From NCBI RefSeq assembly GCF_019511605.1, contig NZ_JAEUAV010000017.1, positions 78,089 through 142,088 on the forward strand: a stretch of 64,000 nt of DNA, written 5' to 3'. The notes beneath the pieces are model-generated. The model was given only the letters and a program-made list of their open reading frames with translations, searched no databases and was not told the DNA's origin. The DNA comes from Paraburkholderia phenoliruptrix. Lineage in GTDB: Bacteria; Pseudomonadota; Gammaproteobacteria; Burkholderiales; Burkholderiaceae. The position numbers and the translations under genes were made by a program. Shown piece after piece: positions 27,402 to 35,976 of this stretch; position 1 is the first letter of the stretch; the number at the start of each line of letters is the position of its first letter.

Positions 27402-27910
27402 ACCGCCCGCAATATATCCTTCAGCCGGTCAATCCGTACTTCATCGCGTTCAGTCTCGCCGCTGCGTTCCTGCTGAACCTGATGCCGTGGGGGCGCCTTG
27501 TCGGCGTGCCTGATTTCGTCGCGCTCGTGCTGCTGTTCTGGAACGTGCACCAGCCGCGCAAAGTGGGCATGGGCATTGCCTTCTTCCTCGGTCTGCTAAT
27601 GGACGTGCACAACGCGAGCCTGCTAGGTGAACATGCGCTCGCCTACACGCTGCTCTCGTACGGCGCGATCACGATCCACCGCCGCGTGCTGTGGATGTCG
27701 CTAGGCGTGCAAACTTTCGCGGTCATGCCGCTTCTCGTCATTGCACAACTGGTGCCGTTCATAATCCGTCTGCTGACGGGTGCGGCGTTTCCCGGTTGGG
27801 GCTACCTGATCGACGGATTTGTCGAAGCCGCGCTGTGGCCCGTCGCCAGCGTGCTGCTGCTAATGCCGCAGCGCCGCCCGGCCGACCCCGACGACACGCG
27901 GCCCATTTGA
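27398..27910 (+). CDS. mreD: Rod shape-determining protein MreD
   Basis: A 170-residue integral membrane protein with about five hydrophobic segments. It begins MNRPQYILQPVNPYFIAFSL and contains the conserved GLLMDVHNASLLGEHALAY block. MreD is a small partner of MreC and RodA in rod-shape maintenance. It overlaps mreC (ATGA), and mrdA follows after 141 bases. Confidence 0.95.
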   Translation: MNRPQYILQPVNPYFIAFSLAAAFLLNLMPWGRLVGVPDFVALVLLFWNVHQPRKVGMGIAFFLGLLMDVHNASLLGEHALAYTLLSYGAITIHRRVLWMSLGVQTFAVMPLLVIAQLVPFIIRLLTGAAFPGWGYLIDGFVEAALWPVASVLLLMPQRRPADPDDTRPI

Positions 27911-28051
27911 TCCGGCGCCGCGCGTGCAGGCAGTTGTCATGAAACCGGCATTGCCTGCCCGCGCGACGCTCATCGCTTTTCATGCCTTCCGGTTTTGCCC
28001 GGATCAGGCGCACACTCATGATGGCCCTCGCCCGGCCTTTCGCAGAATCGC

Positions 28052-30508
28052 ATGACCGAATTCAAGGACACCCAGCAGCAGCTCTCGAAGTTCCGCGTGC
28101 GCGTCGCCGCGGCGGGTCTGTTCGTGTTCGTCTGCTTCGGGCTGATCGGCTTTCGCTTCCTGTTCCTGCAGGTCTGGCACCACAGCAAGTACTCGCTGCA
28201 GGCGGACGAAAACCGCATTTCCGTCGCGCCGATCGTGCCGAACCGCGGCATCATCACGGACCGCAACGGCGTGGTGCTGGCAAAGAACTACTCGGCATAC
28301 ACGCTCGAGATCACCCCCTCCAAGCTCAACGCACCGCTCGAAAGCGTGATCGACGATCTGGCCACCGTCGTTTCGATCGACGCGCGTGACCGCCGCCGTT
28401 TCAAGAAGCTGCAGGAAGATTCGAAGAATTTCGAGAGCCTGCCGATCCGCACCCGCCTCACCGACGACGAAGTAGCGCGCTTCACCGCGCAGCGCTTCCG
28501 CTTTCCCGGCGTGGAAGTGCGCGCGCGCCTGTTCCGCCAGTATCCGCTCGGCCCGACGGCCGCGCACGTGATCGGCTACATCGGGCGGATTTCGCAGCGC
28601 GACCAGGAGCGCATCGACGACGCCAGCGATCGGAACGACAGCGATCCCGAGCATTACGACCCGCGTCTGGACGCGAACAACTACAAGGGCACCGACTACA
28701 TCGGCAAGATCGGCGTCGAGCAGAGTTACGAGACGGAACTGCACGGCCAGACCGGCTTCGAGGAAGTGGAAGTGACTGCCGGCGGCCGGCCGGTGCGCAC
28801 GATGTCACGCACGCAGGCGACGCCCGGCAATAACCTCGTGCTGTCGCTCGACATCGGCTTGCAGCAGGTGGCCGAGCAGGCGTTCGCGGGCCGGCGCGGC
28901 GCGCTGGTCGCCATCGAGCCGTCCACCGGCGACGTGCTGGCGTTCGTTTCCGCGCCGAGCTTCGATCCGAATTCGTTCGTAGACGGTATCGATCAGCAGA
29001 CGTGGGACGAGCTGAACAACTCGCCCGACCATCCGCTTCTGAACCGACCGCTGCACGGCACGTATCCGCCGGGTTCCACGTACAAGCCGTTCATGGCGCT
29101 CGCCGCGCTTACGCTGCACAAGCGCACGCCGGGCTGGGGCTTTCAGGATCCGGGCTCATACACCTTCGGCGGTCACACGTTCCGTAACGACGTGCGCTCC
29201 GGTCAGGGTTGGGTCGACATGAACCGCGCGATCGTGGTGTCGAACGACACGTATTTCTACATGCTCGCGCACGATCTCGGCGTGAACAACATCGCGAATT
29301 TCATGAAGCCATGGGGCTTCGGCCAGATCACCGGCATCGACATTGCCGGCGAGGCGCGCGGCATCCTGCCGTCCACGGATTGGAAGCGCAAGGCGTACCG
29401 CAAGCCCGAACAGCAAAAGTGGTACGAAGGCGAAACGATCAGCCTGGGCATCGGCCAGGGCTACAACTCGTTCACCATTCTTCAACTTGCGCACGCCACG
29501 GCCACGCTCGCGAACAACGGCGTGGTGATGAAACCGCACCTCGTGCGCGACATCGAAAATCCAATCACCAAAGACACGCGCCCGGTCGTGCGCGATCCGA
29601 GCGACAGGATTCCGGTGAAGCAGTCCGACATCGACATCATCAAGCGTGCGATGGAAGGCGTCGTGACGAACGGCACGGCGTCGAAGGTATTCATCGGCGC
29701 GCCGTACCTGGCGGCGGGCAAGACCGGCACGGCGCAGGTCTACTCGCTGCAGGGCGCGAACTACAAGGGTCACGCGATCGCCGAGCATCTGCGCGACCAC
29801 GCGCTTTTCATCGCCTTCGCGCCGGCCGATCAACCGAAGATCGCGCTCGCGCTGATCGTCGAGAACGGCGGCTGGGGCGCGGAGGCGGCCGGCCCGATCG
29901 CGCGCAAGGTGCTCGACTACTACCTCGTCGGCAAGAACAAGCCGGGCGCCGAGGCGGCGGCTGTGGCGGCGGCGGCTTCGGCCACTCAGGACGCGTCCGC
30001 GCCGGAAGTCGGCGCTGCGCCCGCGCCGCAGGAAGCGACGCAGCCGGTCAAGATCGCCGCGGGCTTTACCGCGCTGCCTATGCCGGGGGCGGCGTCTGCC
30101 GCAACTGCTGCTTCGGCGGCGGCGGCTTCTTCGGCTGCGGGGGCCTCGGCTGCTGCGGCTGCGCCGCCAGCGAATCGCGCGTCGGGGCCAACTGGCACGG
30201 CAAGCGTCGCGTCTTCCGCCGCCGCAACGACATCCAGAGCGCCCGCTGCTGTGGCGGGTCCATCAGCGGCGCGCAAGCAGCCGGCATCGGCTGCCGCCGC
30301 CAGCACGCCAGCGACCGCGTCAGCCTCGGCGGCCGACCACGCGACCCCGCGCAAATCCGGCGCGCCACGCCTGCCACGCCCGGCGAGCGCACCTGCGCCC
30401 GCGGCCGCCGCACGCCCTGCAAGCAACGGGGGCCCGCAACCATCGCGCGATAGCGGCACCGAGCCCGCGTCGCCACGTCAGCCGGTTTCCGGCGGCATCG
30501 ACGAATAA
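28052..30508 (+). CDS. mrdA: Penicillin-binding protein 2 (elongasome transpeptidase)
   Basis: An 818-residue class B penicillin-binding protein. A short cytoplasmic segment and one transmembrane helix (VAAAGLFVFVCFGLIGFRFLF) precede the pedestal domain and the transpeptidase domain. The catalytic S342-T-Y-K345 is in PPGSTYKPFMA, the SxN motif in VSNDTYFYMLA and the KTG motif at 557-559 (AGKTGTAQV). PBP2 cross-links lateral-wall peptidoglycan with RodA, whose gene follows 10 bases later. The last 170 or so residues are an Ala/Pro/Ser low-complexity tail, making the protein much longer than the 630-residue E. coli enzyme. Confidence 0.97.
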   Translation: MTEFKDTQQQLSKFRVRVAAAGLFVFVCFGLIGFRFLFLQVWHHSKYSLQADENRISVAPIVPNRGIITDRNGVVLAKNYSAYTLEITPSKLNAPLESVIDDLATVVSIDARDRRRFKKLQEDSKNFESLPIRTRLTDDEVARFTAQRFRFPGVEVRARLFRQYPLGPTAAHVIGYIGRISQRDQERIDDASDRNDSDPEHYDPRLDANNYKGTDYIGKIGVEQSYETELHGQTGFEEVEVTAGGRPVRTMSRTQATPGNNLVLSLDIGLQQVAEQAFAGRRGALVAIEPSTGDVLAFVSAPSFDPNSFVDGIDQQTWDELNNSPDHPLLNRPLHGTYPPGSTYKPFMALAALTLHKRTPGWGFQDPGSYTFGGHTFRNDVRSGQGWVDMNRAIVVSNDTYFYMLAHDLGVNNIANFMKPWGFGQITGIDIAGEARGILPSTDWKRKAYRKPEQQKWYEGETISLGIGQGYNSFTILQLAHATATLANNGVVMKPHLVRDIENPITKDTRPVVRDPSDRIPVKQSDIDIIKRAMEGVVTNGTASKVFIGAPYLAAGKTGTAQVYSLQGANYKGHAIAEHLRDHALFIAFAPADQPKIALALIVENGGWGAEAAGPIARKVLDYYLVGKNKPGAEAAAVAAAASATQDASAPEVGAAPAPQEATQPVKIAAGFTALPMPGAASAATAASAAAASSAAGASAAAAAPPANRASGPTGTASVASSAAATTSRAPAAVAGPSAARKQPASAAAASTPATASASAADHATPRKSGAPRLPRPASAPAPAAAARPASNGGPQPSRDSGTEPASPRQPVSGGIDE

Positions 30509-30518
30509 GGAGAAAGGC

Positions 30519-31667
30519 ATGCAATTCGACAAGCGCGCCTGGCTCGACCGCATCAAGCGGATGTTCGCGGGCTTCGACCGTCCGCTCGCACTGATCGTAT
30601 TCCTGCTGCTGTGCGTGGGCCTTGTCACCTTGTACAGCGCGAGCCTGGACGTACCGGGCCGCGTGGAAGACCAGTTGCGCAACATCATGCTGACGTTCGT
30701 GCTGATGTGGGCGCTCGCCAATGTTCCGCCGACCACGCTAATGCGCTTCGCGGTTCCGCTCTATACGTTCGGCATTGCGTTACTGGTCGCCGTGGCATTG
30801 TTCGGCCTCACGCGCAAGGGCGCGAAACGCTGGATCAACGTGGGCGTGGTCATTCAGCCATCCGAAATCATGAAGATCGCGACGCCGCTCATGCTCGCCT
30901 GGTACTACCAGCGGCGCGAGGGCGTGATGCGTTGGTACGACTTCCTGGTGGGGCTGCTGATTCTCGCGGTGCCGGTGGGTCTGATCGCCAAGCAGCCCGA
31001 CCTCGGCACCGCGGTGCTGGTCTTCGCTGCGGGCTTCTTCGTGATTTACTTCGCGGGCCTGAGTTTCAAACTGATCGTGCCGGTGCTGATTGCCGGCGTG
31101 ATCGCAGTGGCTTCTGTCGCGGCGTTCCAGGACAAGATCTGTCAGCCGGACGTTCAATGGCCGCTGATGCACGACTACCAGAAGCACCGCATCTGCACAC
31201 TGCTCGACCCGACGTCCGATCCGCTCGGCAAGGGTTTTCACACCATTCAGGCGGTGATTGCAATCGGCTCCGGCGGCCCGCTCGGCAAAGGCTGGCTCAA
31301 GGGCACGCAGGCGCATCTGGAGTTCATCCCGGAGAAGCATACTGACTTCATCTTCGCCGTGTTCTCCGAGGAATTCGGTCTCGCGGGCGGCATCGTGCTG
31401 CTGACGCTCTACATGTTGCTCATCGCGCGCGGGCTATACATTGCAGCCAACGGCGCGACGCTGTTCGGGCGCCTGCTGGCCGGCGCGTTGACCATGGCAT
31501 TCTTCACGTATGCGTTTGTCAACATCGGCATGGTGAGCGGCATCTTGCCGGTGGTCGGCGTGCCGCTGCCGTTCATGAGCTACGGGGGCACTGCGCTCAC
31601 GACACTCGGTGTCGCAATCGGCCTCATCATGAGCGTCGCGCGGCAAAAACGCTTGATGCAGAGCTAG
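30519..31667 (+). CDS. rodA: RodA, peptidoglycan glycosyltransferase (SEDS family)
   Basis: A 382-residue polytopic membrane enzyme with about ten transmembrane segments that polymerises lipid II during cell elongation, in complex with PBP2. Diagnostic blocks are TLYSASLD, KGAKRWINVG, PSEIMKIATPLMLAWYY, KQPDLGTAVLV, WLKGTQAHLEFIPEKHTDFIFAVFSEEFGL and LPFMSYGG. It starts 10 bases after mrdA behind a GGAG-type ribosome-binding site (AAGGAGAAAGGC) and is the last gene of the mreBCD-mrdA-rodA cluster. Confidence 0.96.
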   Translation: MQFDKRAWLDRIKRMFAGFDRPLALIVFLLLCVGLVTLYSASLDVPGRVEDQLRNIMLTFVLMWALANVPPTTLMRFAVPLYTFGIALLVAVALFGLTRKGAKRWINVGVVIQPSEIMKIATPLMLAWYYQRREGVMRWYDFLVGLLILAVPVGLIAKQPDLGTAVLVFAAGFFVIYFAGLSFKLIVPVLIAGVIAVASVAAFQDKICQPDVQWPLMHDYQKHRICTLLDPTSDPLGKGFHTIQAVIAIGSGGPLGKGWLKGTQAHLEFIPEKHTDFIFAVFSEEFGLAGGIVLLTLYMLLIARGLYIAANGATLFGRLLAGALTMAFFTYAFVNIGMVSGILPVVGVPLPFMSYGGTALTTLGVAIGLIMSVARQKRLMQS

Positions 31668-31702
31668 TACCGACGCATCGCGCGGCGCGCGTGCAAAACC
31701 AA

Positions 31703-31730
31703 AGGGGCGCCTCGTCAGATGCGCCCTTTT
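31703..31730 (+). terminator. Terminator after rodA
   Basis: Six-bp stem GGGCGC / GCGCCC (31705-31710 and 31721-31726) with a 10-base loop and four T. AAAG precedes the left arm, so it may also stop the convergent Sel1-repeat gene. Confidence 0.65.
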
Positions 31731-31733
31731 CGC

Positions 31734-32435
31734 TTACTGAGGTTTCACTTCCTTCTGATCGCGCAACTGCGAACTCAGTTGCTGATACTTGAGCCGCGCC
31801 GCCGGATCGCCCTGCGCCGCAGCCGCTGCATAGTAAGCCCGCGCCACGTTGAGGTTCCTGTCCACGCCGTCGCCGCCGCGCTCGTAGAAAGAGCCGGTCA
31901 CGTATTGCGCGGTCATGTCGCCGCCTTCCGCGGCCTTCTTGTACCAGAGGAACGCCTGCTTGTTGTCGCGATCGGTGCCGCGGCCATCGAGAAACTGATT
32001 GGCGAGCGCGAGCTCGGCCTGCACGTGTCCCTGTTGCGCCGCTTTCAGAAACCAGCGGTGCGCTTCCACCGGATCGCGCCCGACGAACTCGCCATCGTCA
32101 TACATCTTGCCGTACACATATTGCGCGTGCGACATGTTCGCGTCGGCGGCCTTGCGCAGCCACTTCTTGCCTTCGTCGACGTTGGCTGCCGTGCCTTCGC
32201 CATTGAGCAGCATCATCGCGTAATTGAATTGTGCGAGGCGGCTGCCGCGCTGGGCCGCTTTGCGAAATTCGGACAGCGCCGCCGTCATATTGCCGGCGTT
32301 GTAGTCGGCGACCGCAGTTTGCGTTTCGGGGTCGTTCGATTTCGCGACGCGATCCTGCGCGTGCGCCGCCATGCCCGTCATCAATGCCGCCGCCACGGCC
32401 ACCCGCGCGACGACGCCTTGCCTCAGCCACTTCAT
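31734..32435 (-). CDS. Exported Sel1-like repeat protein
   Basis: A 233-residue protein with an N-terminal signal peptide (VARVAVAAALMTGMAAHA) and about five tandem Sel1/TPR-like repeats, such as AQFNYAMMLLNGEGTAANVD, AQYVYGKMYDDGEFVGRD and AELALANQFLDGRGTDRD. Such proteins act as periplasmic protein-protein scaffolds; no partner can be deduced. I chose the ATG at 32435 (MKWLRQG) because GGAGG precedes it and it overlaps the aldolase stop (ATGA), which implies coupled translation with an enzyme of apparently unrelated function. Confidence 0.85.
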   Translation of the reverse strand: MKWLRQGVVARVAVAAALMTGMAAHAQDRVAKSNDPETQTAVADYNAGNMTAALSEFRKAAQRGSRLAQFNYAMMLLNGEGTAANVDEGKKWLRKAADANMSHAQYVYGKMYDDGEFVGRDPVEAHRWFLKAAQQGHVQAELALANQFLDGRGTDRDNKQAFLWYKKAAEGGDMTAQYVTGSFYERGGDGVDRNLNVARAYYAAAAAQGDPAARLKYQQLSSQLRDQKEVKPQ

Positions 32436-33214
32436 GCTCTTACCTCCTGCAACGCCTGGCGGGTTGCGCGCAACATCCACATGACGTCGGCGGCCAGAGC
32501 GATAAAACGAAAACCGGCGTCGCGATGCTGTCTTGCGCTCGCGGCATCCATCGAAAAAATGCCGGCGGCAATACCGGCCTTGTCAGCGGCGCTGACGATG
32601 CGCGCCATGGCGGCCTGCACATCGGCATGCTTCGAATCCCCGAGATGGCCGAGACTCGCGGCAAGATCGGCGGGGCCGACGAACAGGCAGTCGACGCCCG
32701 GCGTCGCCGCGATCTTTTCCACTTCATCGAGGCCGCGCGCGGACTCGATCTGCACGATGGTGGCAATCTGCGCGTTGGCCGTTTGCACGTAGTCGCGCCG
32801 CATGCCGTATGCGGCAGCGCGCACGACGCCCGCGACACCCCGCAGACCATCGACGGACTCCGCGCTCGGATATTGCGTGAGACGGACAGCATGCGCCGCC
32901 TCTTCAGCGGACTCGATGTTAGGAAACATCAGCGTGCGCGCGCCAGCGTCCATCACCCGCTTCACAAGCCACGGCTCGCGAGCCGGCAGACGCACCACGG
33001 GTTCGCTCGGCAGATGGGCGGCGGCAATCGCCCGCAGTTGCGAGGTCACGTCGCCGCTGTCGTTCGGCGCGTGTTCCATGTCGATCAGCAGCCAGTCGAA
33101 GCCGGCATGCGCGAGCGCCTCCGCGGCGGCATCGCTGCCGAGCGACAGCCAAAGCCCGAACAGCGGATCGGCCTCTTTCAGACGTTGCTTCAGGGGGTTG
33201 GTGAAGGTGCTCAT
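32432..33214 (-). CDS. HpcH/HpaI family aldolase
   Basis: A 260-residue TIM-barrel class II aldolase. Family blocks are NPLKQRLKEADPLFGLWLSLGS, FDWLLIDMEHAPND, VRLPAREPWLVKRVMDAGA, GVVRAAAYG, QIESARGLDEVEKIA and the signature FVGPADLAASLGH. Members cleave 4-hydroxy-2-oxo acids (for example HpaI, which makes pyruvate and succinic semialdehyde); no hydroxyphenylacetate pathway genes are nearby, so the natural substrate is open. The ATG at 33214 (MSTFTNPL) gives the normal length. Confidence 0.85.
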   Translation of the reverse strand: MSTFTNPLKQRLKEADPLFGLWLSLGSDAAAEALAHAGFDWLLIDMEHAPNDSGDVTSQLRAIAAAHLPSEPVVRLPAREPWLVKRVMDAGARTLMFPNIESAEEAAHAVRLTQYPSAESVDGLRGVAGVVRAAAYGMRRDYVQTANAQIATIVQIESARGLDEVEKIAATPGVDCLFVGPADLAASLGHLGDSKHADVQAAMARIVSAADKAGIAAGIFSMDAASARQHRDAGFRFIALAADVMWMLRATRQALQEVRA

Positions 33215-33448
33215 GGCCGCGCTCCGTGCGTTTGGAAACCGTCTTTGCACGAGCGGTGCGGGTCCTTGCACGAGCCGCGGGCGAGTGCGCCCGTCGAATG
33301 GTTCAGGCACACCGCCTCGCCCGGAAACGGGCGGCTTGTGTACCTGCTGCGGCGCAATGCTGTAACCGGCATGTCTCGCTCCGTGTGGTTATGGAGCGAT
33401 CATACCGTGACAATAACGCGGCGGCTGGGCCGCGCGGCGATACAGGCG

Positions 33449-33895
33449 TTAGTCGCGGACCACGTCGGCCCAGCAATTCGGCGTTTCGTACAGGCGCACC
33501 TTATGCAGCCGCAGATTTACGCCGTAGTGCGCGTCGTACACGTTGGCGAGTACCTCGAACGCGACGGCCGCAAGATTCTCCACAGTCGGAATGCGATCGA
33601 GCACGACTGTCTTGTGGCCCGCCATGGTTTCGAGAAAGCCGCGCACCTGCGAGTCGCCTTCGTAGACGAGGAACGCATGATCCCACTTGTCGACGAGATG
33701 TTGGACCGCGAGCGACTTCACGTCGGCGAAGTCCATCACCATGCCGCGGTCTGGCGCGCCTTCGGTGTCGACCAGATCGCCTTGCAGCGTGATTTCGAGC
33801 ACGTAGCGATGACCATGCAGATTGCGGCACTGGCTACGGTGATCGGGAATGCGGTGACCCGCGTCGAATTCGAGTTTTCGTGTAATCGTCAGCAC
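33449..33895 (-). CDS. queD: 6-carboxytetrahydropterin synthase QueD
   Basis: A 148-residue tunnelling-fold enzyme that converts dihydroneopterin triphosphate to 6-carboxytetrahydropterin in queuosine synthesis. The zinc ligands are H14 (FDAGHRI), H27 and H29 (LHGHRY), and the catalytic Cys is C23 (SQCRNLHGH). It lies six bases downstream of queE on the same strand, with queC further upstream, so the preQ0 enzymes are clustered in the order queC-queE-queD. Confidence 0.93.
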   Translation of the reverse strand: MLTITRKLEFDAGHRIPDHRSQCRNLHGHRYVLEITLQGDLVDTEGAPDRGMVMDFADVKSLAVQHLVDKWDHAFLVYEGDSQVRGFLETMAGHKTVVLDRIPTVENLAAVAFEVLANVYDAHYGVNLRLHKVRLYETPNCWADVVRD

Positions 33896-33901
33896 GGCAA
33901 A

Positions 33902-34534
33902 TCAGGGAATGTTCAGATACTTGTGGGTCTGCATAGACAGGCGCCATTGCGGATGGCGTTTGCACCAGTCGATTGCGAGCCTGGTGTTGATGTCGCGCGA
34001 CGGGCCGTCCATCGGCTGGACGAGGAAATACTGGAAGTCGAGCTTCGCATAGTCGGACAGACGCTGGTTGTCCTGCGGAATCACGACCTTGAGTTCATTG
34101 CCTTTCGTGACGACGAGCGGCGCATCGGCCTTCGGGCTCACGCAAATCCAGTCGATCGTTTCGAGCACCGGCAACGAGCCGTTCGTTTCAATGGCAATTT
34201 CAAAGCCGGCCGCATGCAACGCGTCGACGAGCGGCTGGTCGATCTGCAGCATAGGCTCACCCCCGGTACACACGACAAAGCGCTGACCTTCGCCTTGCGG
34301 CCATTGCGACGCGATCATCTGCACGAGCTCTTCGGCGCTGCGGTACTTGCCGCCATTCTCACCATCGGTGCCGACGAAGTCCGTGTCGCAGAAGCGGCAT
34401 ACGGCTTCGGCGCGATCTTCCTCGCGCCCGGACCAAAGGTTGCAGCCGGCGAAGCGGCAAAACACGGCCGGGCGCCCGGCATTCGCGCCCTCGCCTTGCA
34501 ACGTGTAGAAAATTTCCTTCACCGCGTACGTCAT
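33902..34534 (-). CDS. queE: 7-carboxy-7-deazaguanine synthase QueE
   Basis: A 210-residue radical-SAM enzyme that contracts carboxytetrahydropterin to 7-carboxy-7-deazaguanine. The cluster-binding cysteines are C31, C46 and C49, a CX14CX2C pattern rather than the common CX3CX2C; this long-loop form is known from Burkholderia QueE. The start MTYAVKEIFYTLQGEG and the glycine block VVCTGGEPMLQ are typical. Confidence 0.94.
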   Translation of the reverse strand: MTYAVKEIFYTLQGEGANAGRPAVFCRFAGCNLWSGREEDRAEAVCRFCDTDFVGTDGENGGKYRSAEELVQMIASQWPQGEGQRFVVCTGGEPMLQIDQPLVDALHAAGFEIAIETNGSLPVLETIDWICVSPKADAPLVVTKGNELKVVIPQDNQRLSDYAKLDFQYFLVQPMDGPSRDINTRLAIDWCKRHPQWRLSMQTHKYLNIP

Positions 34535-34641
34535 GCTGCTTTCCGCCCTGTACCCTGTATTTGTACTCGCGTACCTTGTGTAGCTTATCTAGCTTGTGTA
34601 CCTACGAATCATTGCCCAAGCCCCGCCGTTACGCGGGCTTA

Positions 34642-35373
34642 TCAGACTGGCTCGGTTACCTTTTCACCCGCGAGATAGGCTTCGTAGCCACGCTTGCGCA
34701 AGCGGCAGGCCGGGCATTCGCCGCAACCAAAGCCCCAAGCGTGCAACTCCGCGCGCTCGCCGACATAGCAGGTGTGCGTTTCGACGCGCACCAGCTCGAC
34801 CAGTTCGTCGCCGCCCAGCTCATGTGCGAGACGCCATGTGTCCGCCTTGTCGAGCCACATCAGCGGGGTTTCGAGCAGGAAGCGCGAGTCCATGCCCAGG
34901 TTGAGCGCGACCTGCAGCGCCTTCATGGTGTCGTCGCGGCAATCGGGATAGCCCGAGAAGTCCGTTTCACACATTCCGCCGACCAGCACCTGCAACCCAC
35001 GCCGGTAAGCAATGGCCGCCGCGATCGTCATGAACATCAGGTTGCGGCCCGGCACGAAGGTGTTCGGCAAACCGTTTGCCGTGGCCTCGATCTCGATTTC
35101 GCGCGTCATCGCCGTATCGCTGATCGCGCCCAGCACGGACAGGTCGATCATGTGATCGTCGCCGAGGCGCTCGCCCCACGCGGGGAAGGTGCGCGCCACA
35201 GCGCTGCGAAAACCCTCGCGGCATTCGAGCTCGACGCGATGGCGCTGGCCGTAATCGAAGCCCAGCGTCTCGACCGTCTCATATCGTTCAAGCGCCCATG
35301 CGAGGCACGTGGCGGAATCCTGGCCGCCGGAAAACAGCACCAGAGCGCTACGTTTAGCGTCTTTGCGGATCAC
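34642..35373 (-). CDS. queC: 7-cyano-7-deazaguanine synthase QueC
   Basis: A 243-residue ATP-dependent enzyme that makes preQ0. The PP-loop is LVLFSGGQDSATCLAWAL; FVPGRNLMF is the substrate-site block; the zinc ribbon is in FGCGECPACRLR. The start is a GTG at 35373 preceded by CGGAG seven bases upstream; the frame continues upstream without conservation. It is the first gene of the leftward queC-queE-queD group. Confidence 0.94.
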   Translation of the reverse strand: MIRKDAKRSALVLFSGGQDSATCLAWALERYETVETLGFDYGQRHRVELECREGFRSAVARTFPAWGERLGDDHMIDLSVLGAISDTAMTREIEIEATANGLPNTFVPGRNLMFMTIAAAIAYRRGLQVLVGGMCETDFSGYPDCRDDTMKALQVALNLGMDSRFLLETPLMWLDKADTWRLAHELGGDELVELVRVETHTCYVGERAELHAWGFGCGECPACRLRKRGYEAYLAGEKVTEPV

Positions 35374-35805
35374 CGTGAAACTCCGTGAATGATGAGTGCC
35401 GCGTAGCGCTGCGCGAGGTGCGCGATGCAGGCAACGCGGCGCGACGCGAGCCGGCACTGTTGCCGGCCCAAAGCAGTATAGGCCGCGGGTGCAGTCTGCG
35501 AAGCGGGTGGGCGCTTATACCGATGATCGTCGGCCGAAAGGTTCTTGTGCGGATTGCGGCTCGCGCGCGCCTATCAAGGCCAACGAACGCGACCAACGTC
35601 GATCGATGCATTCGGCAGGCGCCGCACTGTCACGCAAGTCTTTGAACTGGCGCGATTTTATCACGCGACACCAAAGCCCGCCGCCGGCGCCCCATTGCCC
35701 ACTCTTGCGAAGCAACTGCTCCTGGCCTCTTGCCCGCCGAAACAACGAAACCCCACAGCAAAAGGAAAAGCCCCAGGAATCTTGCGATTTCCTGGGGCTG
35801 AATCC
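35374..35805. other. Intergenic region between queC and tRNA-Phe
   Basis: 432 bases with no supported gene. The right end holds the tRNA-Phe terminator. The rest presumably contains the queC promoter, for which I found no clear boxes. I saw no preQ1-type aptamer here, so queuosine feedback at this locus is not supported. Confidence 0.5.
35762..35798 (-). terminator. Terminator of tRNA-Phe
   Basis: On the minus strand a perfect 10-bp stem GCCCCAGGAA / TTCCTGGGGC (35789-35798 and 35770-35779) is followed by TTTTCCTTTT. It lies eight bases past the tRNA 3' end. Confidence 0.88.
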
Positions 35806-35881
35806 TGGTGGCCTGGGACGGAATCGAACCATCGACACGCGGATTTTCAATCCGCTGCTCTACCAACTGAGCTACCGGGCC
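35806..35881 (-). tRNA. tRNA-Phe (GAA), CCA encoded
   Basis: A 76-base cloverleaf starts GGCCCGGTAGCTCAG and has the anticodon loop TTGAAAA in stem CGGAT/ATCCG, giving anticodon GAA (Phe). The T arm is GATGG-TTCGATT-CCGTC and the 3' end is GGCC-A-CCA. The acceptor stem has a C5-A68 mismatch (35877 against 35814), all other pairs being Watson-Crick. Confidence 0.96.
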
Positions 35882-35976
35882 AACGAAGAACGAAATCATA
35901 TCAAAGGACCATCTACTGGACAAGCCCCTTCTCTAAAAAATCTGCACGAGCAAAAAGCGGCCACGTTGCGCGGCGC

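Noticed and set aside
32231..34678. An 815-codon open frame on the plus strand opposite the aldolase, queD and queE
   Set aside because: It spans four real genes and their gaps in antisense, with Arg/His-rich text typical of GC-rich shadows.
35374..35805. Possible preQ1 riboswitch before queC
   Set aside because: I found no short H-type pseudoknot with the conserved A-rich tail; the only clear structure is the tRNA-Phe terminator.
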